62,136 nt of DNA from Prosthecobacter debontii (GTDB lineage: Bacteria > Verrucomicrobiota > Verrucomicrobiia > Verrucomicrobiales > Akkermansiaceae), in NCBI GenBank assembly GCA_945869465.1, contig CAMBPB010000008.1, positions 1-62,136 on the forward strand. Reading direction: 5' to 3'. A program made the translations under genes and the position numbers. The number at the start of each line of letters is the position of its first letter. The stretch's first letter is position 1. The notes under the pieces were generated by a model that made no database searches, had not been told where the DNA came from, and was given only the letters and a program-made list of their open reading frames with translations. This document shows positions 8,935 through 16,944 of this stretch, one piece after another.

Positions 8935-9010
8935 TCGATTCCAATGGCCTGTTGGATGCCGGGACGCGGAATCAAGGGGCCCAGCATTTCCATGTCCATT
9001 CCACGCGCTG

Positions 9011-10159
9011 ATGCAATCCCCCGCCGTTCCCATTGGAGCCCTCACCATCGCCGTGATTTTCGGAACGGGTGGGTTTTTTCTCGGGCAGCTCCGGTCCGTC
9101 CCGAAGCAGGAAACCCGCCTTGCGTCATCATCCGCGGCTCCAGTTGGAAACCCGCAGCCGGATGCGGCGCGCAGAGTTGAGGCGGATCTATCCGACTTCA
9201 AGGACCCGCAGGCCGAACTGGACCGCGAACCCGATCCCCTCAAGCGTTTCAAGCTGGCGCTGCGGAATTTGGAAACCTGGATGAATGCCGATCCCCGTCG
9301 CGCCCTGTCCTGGTTGAAAAGCCAGCAGCCGAGCGGACGTCGCGATGAAGTCATCCGCATGGCGCTCGATCAGTATGCCGAAAACGAGCCGAAAGGAGCC
9401 GCCCAATGGGCGCTTGAAAATCTAGCGGGTGCGGAACTCAACAACTCCCTGATCCTGACCACCGAGCCATGGGCGCGGAAGAACGGGCTGGAGGCGGCCA
9501 ACTGGTTGGCCGCCCTCCCCGTCACCCGGGAGCGGGACTCGGCGCTGGAATCCCTACTCTTCGCCTGGGCCGCCGAAGATCCGGCGGCGGCACTGGATTA
9601 CCTGAAGAAAAATCCCGGCTCGGGAGACTTGGCCGGCATTCTTCGCGTCGCCGCCTTCGCGGGCTGGGCGAAGAGCGATCCGCAAGGCGCGGTCGCCGCC
9701 AGCCTTCGATCAAGCCGGACTCACAACGATCCCGCGCAGTTTGCCAATACGCTCACCAACTGGGCGACCATGGATCTCGCGGGCAGCTCGCAGTGGTTGC
9801 TTGCCAATGTGAAGGGCGGCGAGGAACGCGCGCTGGCAGTGGAGGAACTCGCCACGATTTTCGCGCATCAATCCCCCGAGGCCGGCCTCGCTTGGATCGG
9901 AAAACTCAACCACGGCGCCGAGCGCGACATGGCCGTCAACAAACTCGCCTCTGAATGGGCGGGAGCCGCTCCCGCCGCCGCCGCGAAATGGGCGGCCACC
10001 CAGACGATGGGCGCGCTCAGCGAGCAATCCGTCGGCGAGATTCTCCACAATTTCCTGGCGGAGGACTCCAGCGCCTTCGAGTCCTGGCGCGCCGCGCTGC
10101 CGGACGGCCCGTTGAAGGACCAGGCAACCAAAGTCGGAGTCATGGCTGGCGACGAATAA
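9011..10159 (+). CDS. Membrane-anchored helical-repeat protein
   Basis: A 382-residue protein with an N-terminal hydrophobic segment (about residues 7-26) that is a signal peptide or anchor. It is followed by about 300 residues of helical repeats in which Trp-Ala and Asp-Pro recur every 30-40 residues (for example ALDYLKKNPGSGD and FAGWAKSDPQGA). The pattern is like HEAT- or TPR-like solenoids used as protein-binding scaffolds. No catalytic motif is visible. It ends three bases before the next methyltransferase frame, so the two may be co-transcribed, although their roles appear unrelated. Confidence 0.7.
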   Translation: MQSPAVPIGALTIAVIFGTGGFFLGQLRSVPKQETRLASSSAAPVGNPQPDAARRVEADLSDFKDPQAELDREPDPLKRFKLALRNLETWMNADPRRALSWLKSQQPSGRRDEVIRMALDQYAENEPKGAAQWALENLAGAELNNSLILTTEPWARKNGLEAANWLAALPVTRERDSALESLLFAWAAEDPAAALDYLKKNPGSGDLAGILRVAAFAGWAKSDPQGAVAASLRSSRTHNDPAQFANTLTNWATMDLAGSSQWLLANVKGGEERALAVEELATIFAHQSPEAGLAWIGKLNHGAERDMAVNKLASEWAGAAPAAAAKWAATQTMGALSEQSVGEILHNFLAEDSSAFESWRAALPDGPLKDQATKVGVMAGDE

Positions 10160-10162
10160 GCG

Positions 10163-11404
10163 GTGATGGCGGCTGAGGTTTCGAGCTGCGCGGATGATCA
10201 TGACGCGCAGTTTGATCCTCACGCTGGAATCGACGCGTGCCGCCTACTATTAGCAATACGCGATGGCCGACGTGTGCGTTTTCCACAAAACCTCAGGCGC
10301 GGTAATATAGAATGGCGCGGCGCGGCGGCCCCCGCTACGAATGGCGGTGTGAATCCCGCCTTGGAAACCCTGATGCTCGCGTTTTCGGCGGAACACGGGC
10401 TGGCCGTGCCAGCGCGGGCATTGTTTCTCGGCGCGGAGCCGCATCCCGCGTTGGCGGAGTGGCCGGAAATCCTTGGTTGGCAGCCGCTCAAACCGCGGGC
10501 CGACGCCTGGGACCGGGCCGGGTTCGCCCGCAGCGACGATCTGCCGGAGGCAACCTGGCCGCTGGTGCTGGTGCTCCCCGGCAAGTCCCGCGATGAAACC
10601 CTGGCGTGGTTCGCGCTGGCGCGGGAACGGCTGGAACCCGGCGGCCGCATCATCGCCGCCATGCCCAACACCGCCGGTGCCGGCCGTTTCGAAAAAGACT
10701 TCGCCCGGGCCACCGGATCCGTCACCTCGCTCCAAAAACACAAGTGCCGCGCGTTCCATACCATCGACAATGGAAGCTGGAACGAAACCCTGTTCCAGGA
10801 TTGGCGGGCGCTCGGAAACCCGCGGGAAATCCCGGGAACGCCGTTCCTCACCCAAGCCGGGGTTTTCAGCAGCGATCACATCGACCCCGGCTCGCAACTT
10901 CTCGCCGACCACCTGCCCGCCAGCCTGCGCGGAAACGTCACCGACCTCGGCGCGGGCTGGGGGTTTCTATCAGACGCGGCGCTGCGGCGCTGCCCGAAGA
11001 TCCGGCGCATCGATTTGTTCGAAGCCGACGCCCGGGCGCTCGCCTGCGCCCGCAGGAATCTCGCCCACCATCAACCGGAGGTGGTCCGCCTCAGCTCGCC
11101 CACCTGTGATGCGGATGACCAGTCCCACATCCATTTCCACTGGCACGACGTCACCGCCGGCCTGCCGGACACTTATGACGCCATCCTCATGAACCCCCCG
11201 TTCCACACCGGCCAGGCAACGGACGTAGATCTCGGCAGGGCCTTCATTAAAACGGCGATCAGCTCCCTCAGGCGCGGCGGAAAACTGTTACTCGTGGCCA
11301 ACCGCCAGCTCCCTTACGAAGCGGTGCTGGAAACCAGCGGCCTCGCCTGGCGCAAGATCGCCGAAGAAAAAACCTACAAACTCCTCTTTGCCGAAAAACG
11401 GTGA
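10163..11404 (+). CDS. RsmC/RlmG-like rRNA guanine-N2 methyltransferase
   Basis: A class I SAM-dependent methyltransferase of the type that methylates guanine N2 in 16S or 23S rRNA. The SAM-binding loop is VTDLGAGWGFLSDAAL, and the catalytic motif is MNPPFHTG, typical of RsmC/RlmG. The preceding domain is the degenerate N-terminal MTase-like half of this family. The frame is open from 10163 (413 residues), but homology seems to begin at NPALETLMLAF. An in-frame GTG at 10349 is therefore a serious alternative start, and a TAATAT element lies just upstream of it near 10302. Confidence 0.85.
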   Translation: MMAAEVSSCADDHDAQFDPHAGIDACRLLLAIRDGRRVRFPQNLRRGNIEWRGAAAPATNGGVNPALETLMLAFSAEHGLAVPARALFLGAEPHPALAEWPEILGWQPLKPRADAWDRAGFARSDDLPEATWPLVLVLPGKSRDETLAWFALARERLEPGGRIIAAMPNTAGAGRFEKDFARATGSVTSLQKHKCRAFHTIDNGSWNETLFQDWRALGNPREIPGTPFLTQAGVFSSDHIDPGSQLLADHLPASLRGNVTDLGAGWGFLSDAALRRCPKIRRIDLFEADARALACARRNLAHHQPEVVRLSSPTCDADDQSHIHFHWHDVTAGLPDTYDAILMNPPFHTGQATDVDLGRAFIKTAISSLRRGGKLLLVANRQLPYEAVLETSGLAWRKIAEEKTYKLLFAEKR

Positions 11405-11541
11405 GACCAGAGACCAGAGGGCAGAATCGCGATAGCGGTCGTATCGAATCTTCTCTGGCTTCTGGCTTCTGGTCTCTGGCTTCTTGATCTACCGAATCTT
11501 CTCTGGACTCTTGCCTCCTGGCTCATGATTCTTGCCCGTCC
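11405..11541. repeat. Short inverted and direct repeats between rsmC-like and rsuA-like genes
   Basis: CCAGAGACCAG (11407-11417) is exactly complementary to CTGGTCTCTGG (11469-11479). CGAATCTTCTCTGG occurs twice (11445-11458 and 11493-11506), 48 bp apart. Variants of TCTGGCTTCTGG recur between them. The spacer could fold into a long imperfect hairpin. It looks like a degenerate interspersed repeat rather than a simple terminator. Confidence 0.6.
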
Positions 11542-12243
11542 ATGAAACTCGTCAAACTTCTCGCCAATCTCGGCTACGGCTCCCGCAAAGAAGTGCAGCG
11601 CATGATCCGCTCCGGCGCCGTCACCGATGACACCGGCCGCGTGCTCGGCGAGGGCGAACTGCCGCCGCACGGGCGCATCCGCGTGCGCGGCGAGGAACTC
11701 GATGCGCCGTCTCCTCTAACCATCATCCTGAATAAACCCGACGGCTACACATGCAGCTCGGAGGATCCGGGCGATACGGTGTATGACCTACTTCCGCCGC
11801 GTTTCGCCTGTCGCAACCCCGGCCTCAATCCCATCGGACGGCTCGACAAGGATACCACCGGCCTGTTGCTCCTAACGGACGATGGCAAGCTGCTCCACCG
11901 CATCATCCATCCCAAGTCCCACTGCCTGAAAGTCTATCACGCCATCCTCGACCGGCCCTTGGAAGGCCACGAAGGCGAGCTCTTCGCATCCGGCGCACTC
12001 GTCCTGAATGCCGAGACCAAGCCGTTGCTTCCCGCAGGATTCGAGCCACGCAGCGAAAAGCAAGCGCTCATCACCCTGCATGAAGGCCGCTACCATCAGG
12101 TCCGCCGCATGTTTGCCGCAGCCGGAAACCACGTCACCGCTTTGAAACGCATTTCCATCGGCGGCCTTCATCTGCCGGACGATCTGGAAGAAGGCGAATG
12201 GAGAGAACTAACACCTGATGAGCTGGCCGCGGTGTTTGCCTGA
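11542..12243 (+). CDS. RsuA-type ribosomal pseudouridine synthase
   Basis: A 233-residue enzyme converting a specific uridine in 16S rRNA to pseudouridine. It has an N-terminal S4 domain (MKLVKLLANLGYGSRKEVQRMI), then the catalytic domain with GRLDKDTTGLLLLTDDG. The motif Asp is the nucleophile, as in RsuA/RluB/RluE. The later segment GRYHQVRRMFAAAGNHV is the family's KVR-like motif. The length matches RsuA. It is in line with the RsmC-like methyltransferase, so two rRNA modification genes sit together, separated by the repeat-containing spacer. Confidence 0.93.
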   Translation: MKLVKLLANLGYGSRKEVQRMIRSGAVTDDTGRVLGEGELPPHGRIRVRGEELDAPSPLTIILNKPDGYTCSSEDPGDTVYDLLPPRFACRNPGLNPIGRLDKDTTGLLLLTDDGKLLHRIIHPKSHCLKVYHAILDRPLEGHEGELFASGALVLNAETKPLLPAGFEPRSEKQALITLHEGRYHQVRRMFAAAGNHVTALKRISIGGLHLPDDLEEGEWRELTPDELAAVFA

Positions 12244-12310
12244 GCCTGCCTTCGTCTCGGTCGATGGAGTGGCCTGTCAGCCTGCCTTGCCATGCCCGGC
12301 TGCCCCTGAC

Positions 12311-13234
12311 ATGATGCCCGCGGTGATCCGCCCCCTCACGCTTTGGCTGCTCTGCGATGGCAAGGCCGGCCATGAGAATCAATCGCTCGGACTGGCCGAG
12401 GCGATCGGCCGCCGCACGCCGTGCGCGATCCACCGGATTCCGCTCGCGGAAAACCACGGGATGTTAGGAAAACTCCGCGCTGCCTTGGTTGCCGGCGCGG
12501 GTTTGCCACAACCCGATCTGATTCTGGCCGCCGGCCATGCCACGCATGGTTCGCTGCTATGGCTGGCGCGGAAATACCGAGCGAAAAGCATCGTCCTGAT
12601 GCGGCCGAGCCTGCCGCTGGCGTGGTTCGATCTCTGCATCGCGCCGACTCACGATTTTCCGGCAGCCAGCCAGCGCTCCAATCTGATCCTCACCCGCGGC
12701 GCGCTCAACCGGGTAACGCCGGGCGTCGCGCCAAAAACCGGCAAATTGATCCTCCTCGGAGGGCCTTCGAAAACCCATGGCTGGGATGGGGACTCGCTGC
12801 TCGCCAGGATGAGACAGACGACCGACCGCGGCGGCTGGGAACTCACCGATTCGCGGCGCACTGCGGCCGGATTTCTGGATCAACTCCGCGAGCAAGTCCC
12901 CGGCGTGAGCGTGTTTTCCCACAAGGAAACACCGGCAAACTGGGTGCCGGAAAAACTGCGGCAGGCGAAGGAAGTGTGGGTGACCGAAGATTCCATCTCG
13001 ATGATCTATGAGGCACTCACCAGCGGTGCGCGGGTCGGGTTGCTGCCCGCGCCAAGGATCCACGCCGAGGCTCGCGTTCTGGTCAGCATCGACAGCCTGA
13101 TCGCGGACGGCTTCCTCACCCCCTTCGCAAAGTGGCTCAAAACCGGGCGAATCGCCAATCCCCCGGAAATCCTGCGTGAGGCTGATCGCTGTGCGGAAAT
13201 CGTGCTGCAAACGCTCGGATGGAATGCCGCTTGA
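12311..13234 (+). CDS. ELM1-family (mitochondrial fission ELM1-like) protein
   Basis: A protein of about 307 residues of the ELM1-like family. Its bacterial members have a GT-B-like fold and lie in LPS or surface-glycan clusters. Hallmarks are the N-terminal LLCDGKAGHENQSLGLAEAI, the central ILLGGPSKTHGW and the nucleotide-binding-like WVTEDSISMIYEALTSGARVG. I place the start at 12311 or 12314 (two adjacent ATGs). The reading frame extends upstream over the rsuA-like end without family features. A second, divergent member lies at 19168. Activity is unproven; glycosyl transfer is inferred from fold and context. Confidence 0.8.
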   Translation: MMPAVIRPLTLWLLCDGKAGHENQSLGLAEAIGRRTPCAIHRIPLAENHGMLGKLRAALVAGAGLPQPDLILAAGHATHGSLLWLARKYRAKSIVLMRPSLPLAWFDLCIAPTHDFPAASQRSNLILTRGALNRVTPGVAPKTGKLILLGGPSKTHGWDGDSLLARMRQTTDRGGWELTDSRRTAAGFLDQLREQVPGVSVFSHKETPANWVPEKLRQAKEVWVTEDSISMIYEALTSGARVGLLPAPRIHAEARVLVSIDSLIADGFLTPFAKWLKTGRIANPPEILREADRCAEIVLQTLGWNAA

Positions 13235-13265
13235 ATCACGCTTCCAGACTGACACAATCCCATCA

Positions 13266-13398
13266 TTGCAACCGCACCCGTCCAACACCGACCGCTCCAC
13301 GCTGGCCTTGAAGGGGCTCGAGCCTTTCGGCATCGGCGGCAGGCGCTGGTGCTTCGTCCATCCCCTCGACCCGGGAAAATGCATCAAAGTCCTGCGCG
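13266..13398 (+). pseudogene. YrbL-like protein, N-terminal fragment
   Basis: This frame reads LEPFGIGGRRWCFVHPLDPG then KCIKVLR, which matches the start of PhoP-regulated YrbL-type proteins (a kinase-like fold beginning with a GG(N/R)RxCFVHP motif). Homology stops at the Arg near 13398, where an unrelated coding fragment begins in another frame. Only about 45 of the usual 200 residues remain. Confidence 0.55.
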
Positions 13399-13619
13399 GA
13401 GCTCGACTTGCTAACGATGGCCGGCGGAAAACGGATTGGCTTTGAAATGAAGCTTTCCGAATCCCCGCGGACCACCAAGTCGATGCACATCGCCATGCAA
13501 GACCTCCCGCTCGATCACCTTTACGTCATCCACGCCGGAGAACTCCGTTTCGCGCTGGCCGAAAAATCACCGCCCTGCCCGCCAAGGAAATCCCCTCGCT
13601 GGCCACCGCGCCATTTTAG
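13394..13619 (+). pseudogene. ATPase (AAA/DUF4143) C-terminal fragment, frameshifted
   Basis: From AELDLLTMAGGKRIGFEMK onward this is the C-terminal nuclease-like end of ATPases with DUF4143. The frame breaks at the A5 run at 13562-13566. Shifting one base restores the expected ending (KITALPAKEIPSLATAPF, stop at 13617-13619). One missing A in the run explains the break. The N-terminal ATPase part is absent. Confidence 0.6.
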
Positions 13620-13650
13620 GCTGTTCGATCCAAAACCGTCCTTCCAGAAT
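13613..13650. repeat. Imperfect direct repeat, copy 1 (partner at 15066-15103)
   Basis: 38 bp starting ATTTTAGGCTGTTCGATCC that match 15066-15103 at roughly 33 positions. Each copy lies upstream of a copy of the same glycosyltransferase gene, so the repeat is probably the shared upstream region left by duplication of that gene. Confidence 0.6.
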
Positions 13651-13697
13651 CAACCCCGCCCCGCCGCACCACGCCCACCGAAGACTCCCAAACCCCC

Positions 13698-14428
13698 TGC
13701 CAGACCGTCCTTTGCCTCAAATCGAGCGACCGCTACGGTTCCGAGTCAACCGGACCTATTCCATGGCCAAGCGCAACACCTCGCGCCCGCTGCGCGTCGT
13801 GTGTTTCACCGCTGACCCGGCCGGCATCCGCTAGGAAGTCGAAGTCAGGCCGATGCCAGAATTCGACCTGCCCGAGCGCATGCGTTTCCATCCGTTCCGG
13901 CGCATGTTCATTTTACAGAAAGCGGTTGAGGGCCTCGAAGGCAGCGTGCTCCACCTCGACCTCGACCTGCTGATCACCGGCTCGATTGACGCGTTCTTCG
14001 ACTACAGGCCGGAGCTCGATTTCGCCGTCTGCGAAAACTGGACCCAGCCGGGGCAGGGCATCGGCAACATGTCGGTTTTCCGCTACCGGGTCGGCGCTCT
14101 GACCAAGATCTGGGACCGCTTCCGCCCGGACCCGATGGCGATGATGGATCTCTACCGGAACAGCCAGACCTTCGTCTGCCGTACGCTCGGGACGGTGGAG
14201 TTTTTTCCGCCGGAATGGAGCCTCAGCTTCAAGCACTCCCTCATTCCCCGCTGGCCCCTGAATTTCTTCAAGACCCCGGTCCTGCCGCCCGATGCAAAGA
14301 TCGTCGCCTTCACCGGCAAGCCCGATATCGACGAGGCGACCTGCGGCGAGTGACCGGTGAACGCCGTGTGGAAAAAACTCTACAAACACGTGCGCCCCAC
14401 GCCCTGGGCCGGGGAACACTGGCGCTGA
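13698..14428 (+). pseudogene. Degenerate glycosyltransferase, paralogue of the gene at 15116
   Basis: The three forward frames together give one protein like the gene at 15116: VLCLKSSDRYGSE (a counterpart of TLKWGTRYGPE), then VNRTYSMAKRNTSRPLRVVC in another frame, then a long frame from 13852. The lesions are a frameshift near 13740, an in-frame TAG at 13832-13834, and a TGA at 14351-14353 where relatives have Trp. Coding similarity continues after that TGA to 14428 (AVWKKLYKHVRPTPW). The GT-A metal-binding DLD motif (HLDLDLLITGS) is intact, so decay may be recent. The start codon is not recognisable. Confidence 0.75.
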
Positions 14429-14489
14429 CCTTCAGCCGGTGCATCCTCTCTAAGTGCCTGAAAATCCGGCCTTGACCGGCGGGCCTAAT

Positions 14490-14506
14490 GGTATAAATTC
14501 TATACC
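14490..14506. promoter_or_regulatory. Candidate operator palindrome upstream of the BrnT-BrnA ORF
   Basis: GGTATA-AATTC-TATACC, an inverted repeat ending three bases before the ATG at 14510. It overlaps a possible -10 (TATAAA, 14492-14497), with TTGACC at 14472-14477 as a closely spaced -35. BrnA-type ribbon-helix-helix antitoxins repress their own promoters, so this is a reasonable binding site. The gap leaves no room for a Shine-Dalgarno sequence. Confidence 0.45.
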
Positions 14507-14509
14507 ACG

Positions 14510-15019
14510 ATGGATTTCGAGTTCGATCCGCAGAAGAGCAAATTGAACAAAGCCAAACACGGTATTAGCTTTGAACAGGCGCAGGAACTGTGGAATGACC
14601 CGGATTGCATCGGATTTCCCGCGAGATCAGAGGATGAAGACCGTTTCGCCCTTCTGGCCATGCTCAAGGGGAAGCTTTGGGTCGCATTCTATACACATCG
14701 GGATGAAAAGATACGGATCATATCGACCCGAAGAGCCAGAACGAACGAAAAGAACCCTATGAAAGCTAAGGATTTAGATAAGATCTTCAATGACGGGGAA
14801 GTTGACATCAACGCCTACCTGGATCTTTCGAAAGCATTCCGGCCTGGCCAGGAACAAAAACGGGTCAATGTGGATTTTCCTGTGTGGATGATTGATCGGC
14901 TAGACCGAGAGGCTGGTCGTCTTGGCGTGCCACGGCAGTCACTTATCAAGGTGTGGATTGGGGAGCATCTTGAGCGTGAGAAGACCGAAGCAATCAAAAA
15001 GGCCAACAAGGCAGGATAG
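14510..15019 (+). CDS. Fused BrnT toxin-BrnA antitoxin ORF
   Basis: A 169-residue ORF joining two proteins that are normally separate. Residues 1-80 are BrnT, a RelE-fold ribonuclease toxin (FEFDPQKSKLNKAKHGISF and IRIISTRRART). Residues 84-169 are BrnA, the ribbon-helix-helix antitoxin (MKAKDLDKIF, then LSKAFRPGQEQKRVNVDFP). The antitoxin's own ATG is at 14759. In the +2 frame the toxin region reads ERKEPYES-stop, the usual BrnT ending, stopping at 14767-14769 and overlapping that ATG. Two tandem ACGA units at 14741-14748 precede this; a third copy would restore separate genes with RRARTNERKEPYES as the toxin end. Whether the fusion is active, silent or phase-variable cannot be told here. 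Confidence 0.85.
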   Translation: MDFEFDPQKSKLNKAKHGISFEQAQELWNDPDCIGFPARSEDEDRFALLAMLKGKLWVAFYTHRDEKIRIISTRRARTNEKNPMKAKDLDKIFNDGEVDINAYLDLSKAFRPGQEQKRVNVDFPVWMIDRLDREAGRLGVPRQSLIKVWIGEHLEREKTEAIKKANKAG

Positions 15020-15065
15020 ATCACGCCTGCGGCACGCCAACTTTTTGACGCTGCATCGGATTGGA

Positions 15066-15103
15066 ATTTTAAGCTGTTCGATCCCAAACCGCCGTTCCAG
15101 AGT
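15066..15103. repeat. Imperfect direct repeat, copy 2 (partner at 13613-13650)
   Basis: Begins ATTTTAAGCTGTTCGATCC, 13 bp upstream of the glycosyltransferase ATG at 15116. See copy 1. The toxin-antitoxin ORF lies between the two copies. Confidence 0.6.
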
Positions 15104-15115
15104 CGCCACACACCC

Positions 15116-15793
15116 ATGCTCCGCCACATCATCACTCTCAAATGGGGAACCCGCTATGGACCCGAGTACGTGAACCGACTGGCATCCGCCGTCCGCCGCC
15201 ACACAAAGACGCCTGTCTCCATCGTTTGCTTCACGGATGATGCTGCGGGCATCGAACCCTCGGTCACAATTTTCCCGATTCCGGAAATCGATCTCCCGCC
15301 AGCGGAAATGGTTACGGGCTGGCGGAAAATCTGCCTCTTCCGGCCGGATCTACCGCTTGAAGGCATCGGCCTCTTCGTCGATCTGGACGTGGTGATCACC
15401 GGACCACTCGACGATTGTTTCAGCTTTGGAAATGACGAGGACATCCCGATCATTCACAATTGGGTTCCCTCTCACAAAAAGCTGTTTCGTCCGGATCCGA
15501 TGATCGGAAACTCATCGGTTTTCCGCTTCAAGCTGAACCAATGCGGCTTTGTCTGGGACCAGTTCAACCAGGAAAAGGAATGGGCACTGGCAAATTTCCG
15601 GCCGCCCCAATCGTATCTCACGCATTGCATCCGCCCGCGCATGAAATACTGGCCGGCCTCGTGGGTCCGCAGTTTCAAACGCCACTGCCGCCCGATATTT
15701 CCACTCAATCTGATTCTGGAACCCAAACTGCCTAAGGATGCACGCATCATCGCCTTCCACGGCAAACCAGACCCAGAAGGCTATCCGACCTGA
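15116..15793 (+). CDS. Glycosyltransferase (GT-A type)
   Basis: A 225-residue cytoplasmic glycosyltransferase with the metal-binding DLD motif in GLFVDLDVVITGPLDDCF. A conserved later part is FRPPQSYLTHCIRP, and the ending is RIIAFHGKPDPEG. I cannot name donor or acceptor. It probably ends early: the degenerate paralogue at 13698 carries about 25 more residues (AVWKKLYKHVRPTPW) after the same GKPD motif, while this copy stops at YPT. It is the first gene of a plus-strand set with the pyruvyl transferase, methyltransferase and DUF115-like genes. Confidence 0.75.
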   Translation: MLRHIITLKWGTRYGPEYVNRLASAVRRHTKTPVSIVCFTDDAAGIEPSVTIFPIPEIDLPPAEMVTGWRKICLFRPDLPLEGIGLFVDLDVVITGPLDDCFSFGNDEDIPIIHNWVPSHKKLFRPDPMIGNSSVFRFKLNQCGFVWDQFNQEKEWALANFRPPQSYLTHCIRPRMKYWPASWVRSFKRHCRPIFPLNLILEPKLPKDARIIAFHGKPDPEGYPT

Positions 15794-15807
15794 AGACACC
15801 GCCCTGC

Positions 15808-16944
15808 ATGAACATAACAAAACGAAGAATTGCCATTTTATTCGCGAACCTGAAAGGCAATCTTGGGGATTTTGCGATTTTGAAGGCAATGATTGGTGAG
15901 GTGAAGCGCCAGTTCGGAGAGAGCGAAATCGATGTTTTCGCCCATCCACTGGTGGGCATAGACAAGATGCGTTTGGAGGATTTCAAATCCCATAATCCGG
16001 GTATCACCATCAAGAATCAGCCCATCCCTAAGGTTGTTGATCTTTTGGGCAGGATCATGGTGCGCACATGGTTCAGGAAAAAGGCCCAAGCCAGGCTCAT
16101 CCGGAAGTTCGCATCAAAAATTGGAGAACAGGTCAACCCGTTCTCCAATTACGAAGCGATTTTGGTGGCGGGCGGCGACCAGTGGAGCGGTCGTGAACTT
16201 GGCCTTTTCATGTTTGGCTCGATCTGCGCGATCCAAAGGGTCAATCCCAATATTCGTGTGTTTCCCTTCTCACTCAAACCCAGCATTCTCGGATTATACG
16301 AGCCTGAATCGTTGCGGCAGTATTTCGAGTGCCTTCAACAGCCCATTGTGGTAAGGGACAGTCTCTCGAAGAACATCATGGACCGGTTGGGTATGGACTC
16401 AGTGCTGGGTGCGGACTGCGTTTTCTCCCTCGCGCAATCGGTGGCTCATATCGAACCCACTCCCCAGAGGAACCCTTCGAGGACCTTGTTTGTTGTCAAA
16501 GGGCCCAAAGCCGATTTGTTGGGAGCGTTACGGGATCTGATGCGCGACGGAGCCGAACTGGAGTTGCTTTCTACATGCCCTGTGGAGGATGACGCCGTTT
16601 ACGCCGAGTTAGCCCGCAGTCTTGGACTGCCCTATCATACGCCGCTGGGATGGGAGGGAATCATCGCAGAGTTCCGGGCAAGCAGCCTTGTGGTGACCAA
16701 CAGGCTGCACGGCCTCATACTGGGATCACTGGCCGGAGTCCCCCTTCTCCCCGTCGCTGACAGGAAAAAGTCCCTCGCCTTTGTAAAGGATGCGAATATG
16801 CCATTTTCCGCAACCAGTCCTCTCGGTATCTCCGCTGAACTGATCCATGAAGCGCGAGCAAATAAAGATCTGATTCTCAGCAGGATTAGAAATTACATGG
16901 ATCATTGCCAGCATCTGCCATTGTCGCCATTCAACAGAGTATGA
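15808..16944 (+). CDS. Polysaccharide pyruvyl transferase family protein
   Basis: A 378-residue protein of the family that adds ketal pyruvate from phosphoenolpyruvate to sugars of exopolysaccharide or cell-wall glycans (CsaB/WcaK-like). Signs are the N-terminal FANLKGNLGDFAILKAM, the central VAGGDQWSG and the C-terminal TNRLHGLILGSLAGVPLLP with its conserved RLHG. It begins 14 bp after the glycosyltransferase and overlaps the next methyltransferase by ATGA (16941-16944), so it is within one operon. Confidence 0.88.
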   Translation: MNITKRRIAILFANLKGNLGDFAILKAMIGEVKRQFGESEIDVFAHPLVGIDKMRLEDFKSHNPGITIKNQPIPKVVDLLGRIMVRTWFRKKAQARLIRKFASKIGEQVNPFSNYEAILVAGGDQWSGRELGLFMFGSICAIQRVNPNIRVFPFSLKPSILGLYEPESLRQYFECLQQPIVVRDSLSKNIMDRLGMDSVLGADCVFSLAQSVAHIEPTPQRNPSRTLFVVKGPKADLLGALRDLMRDGAELELLSTCPVEDDAVYAELARSLGLPYHTPLGWEGIIAEFRASSLVVTNRLHGLILGSLAGVPLLPVADRKKSLAFVKDANMPFSATSPLGISAELIHEARANKDLILSRIRNYMDHCQHLPLSPFNRV

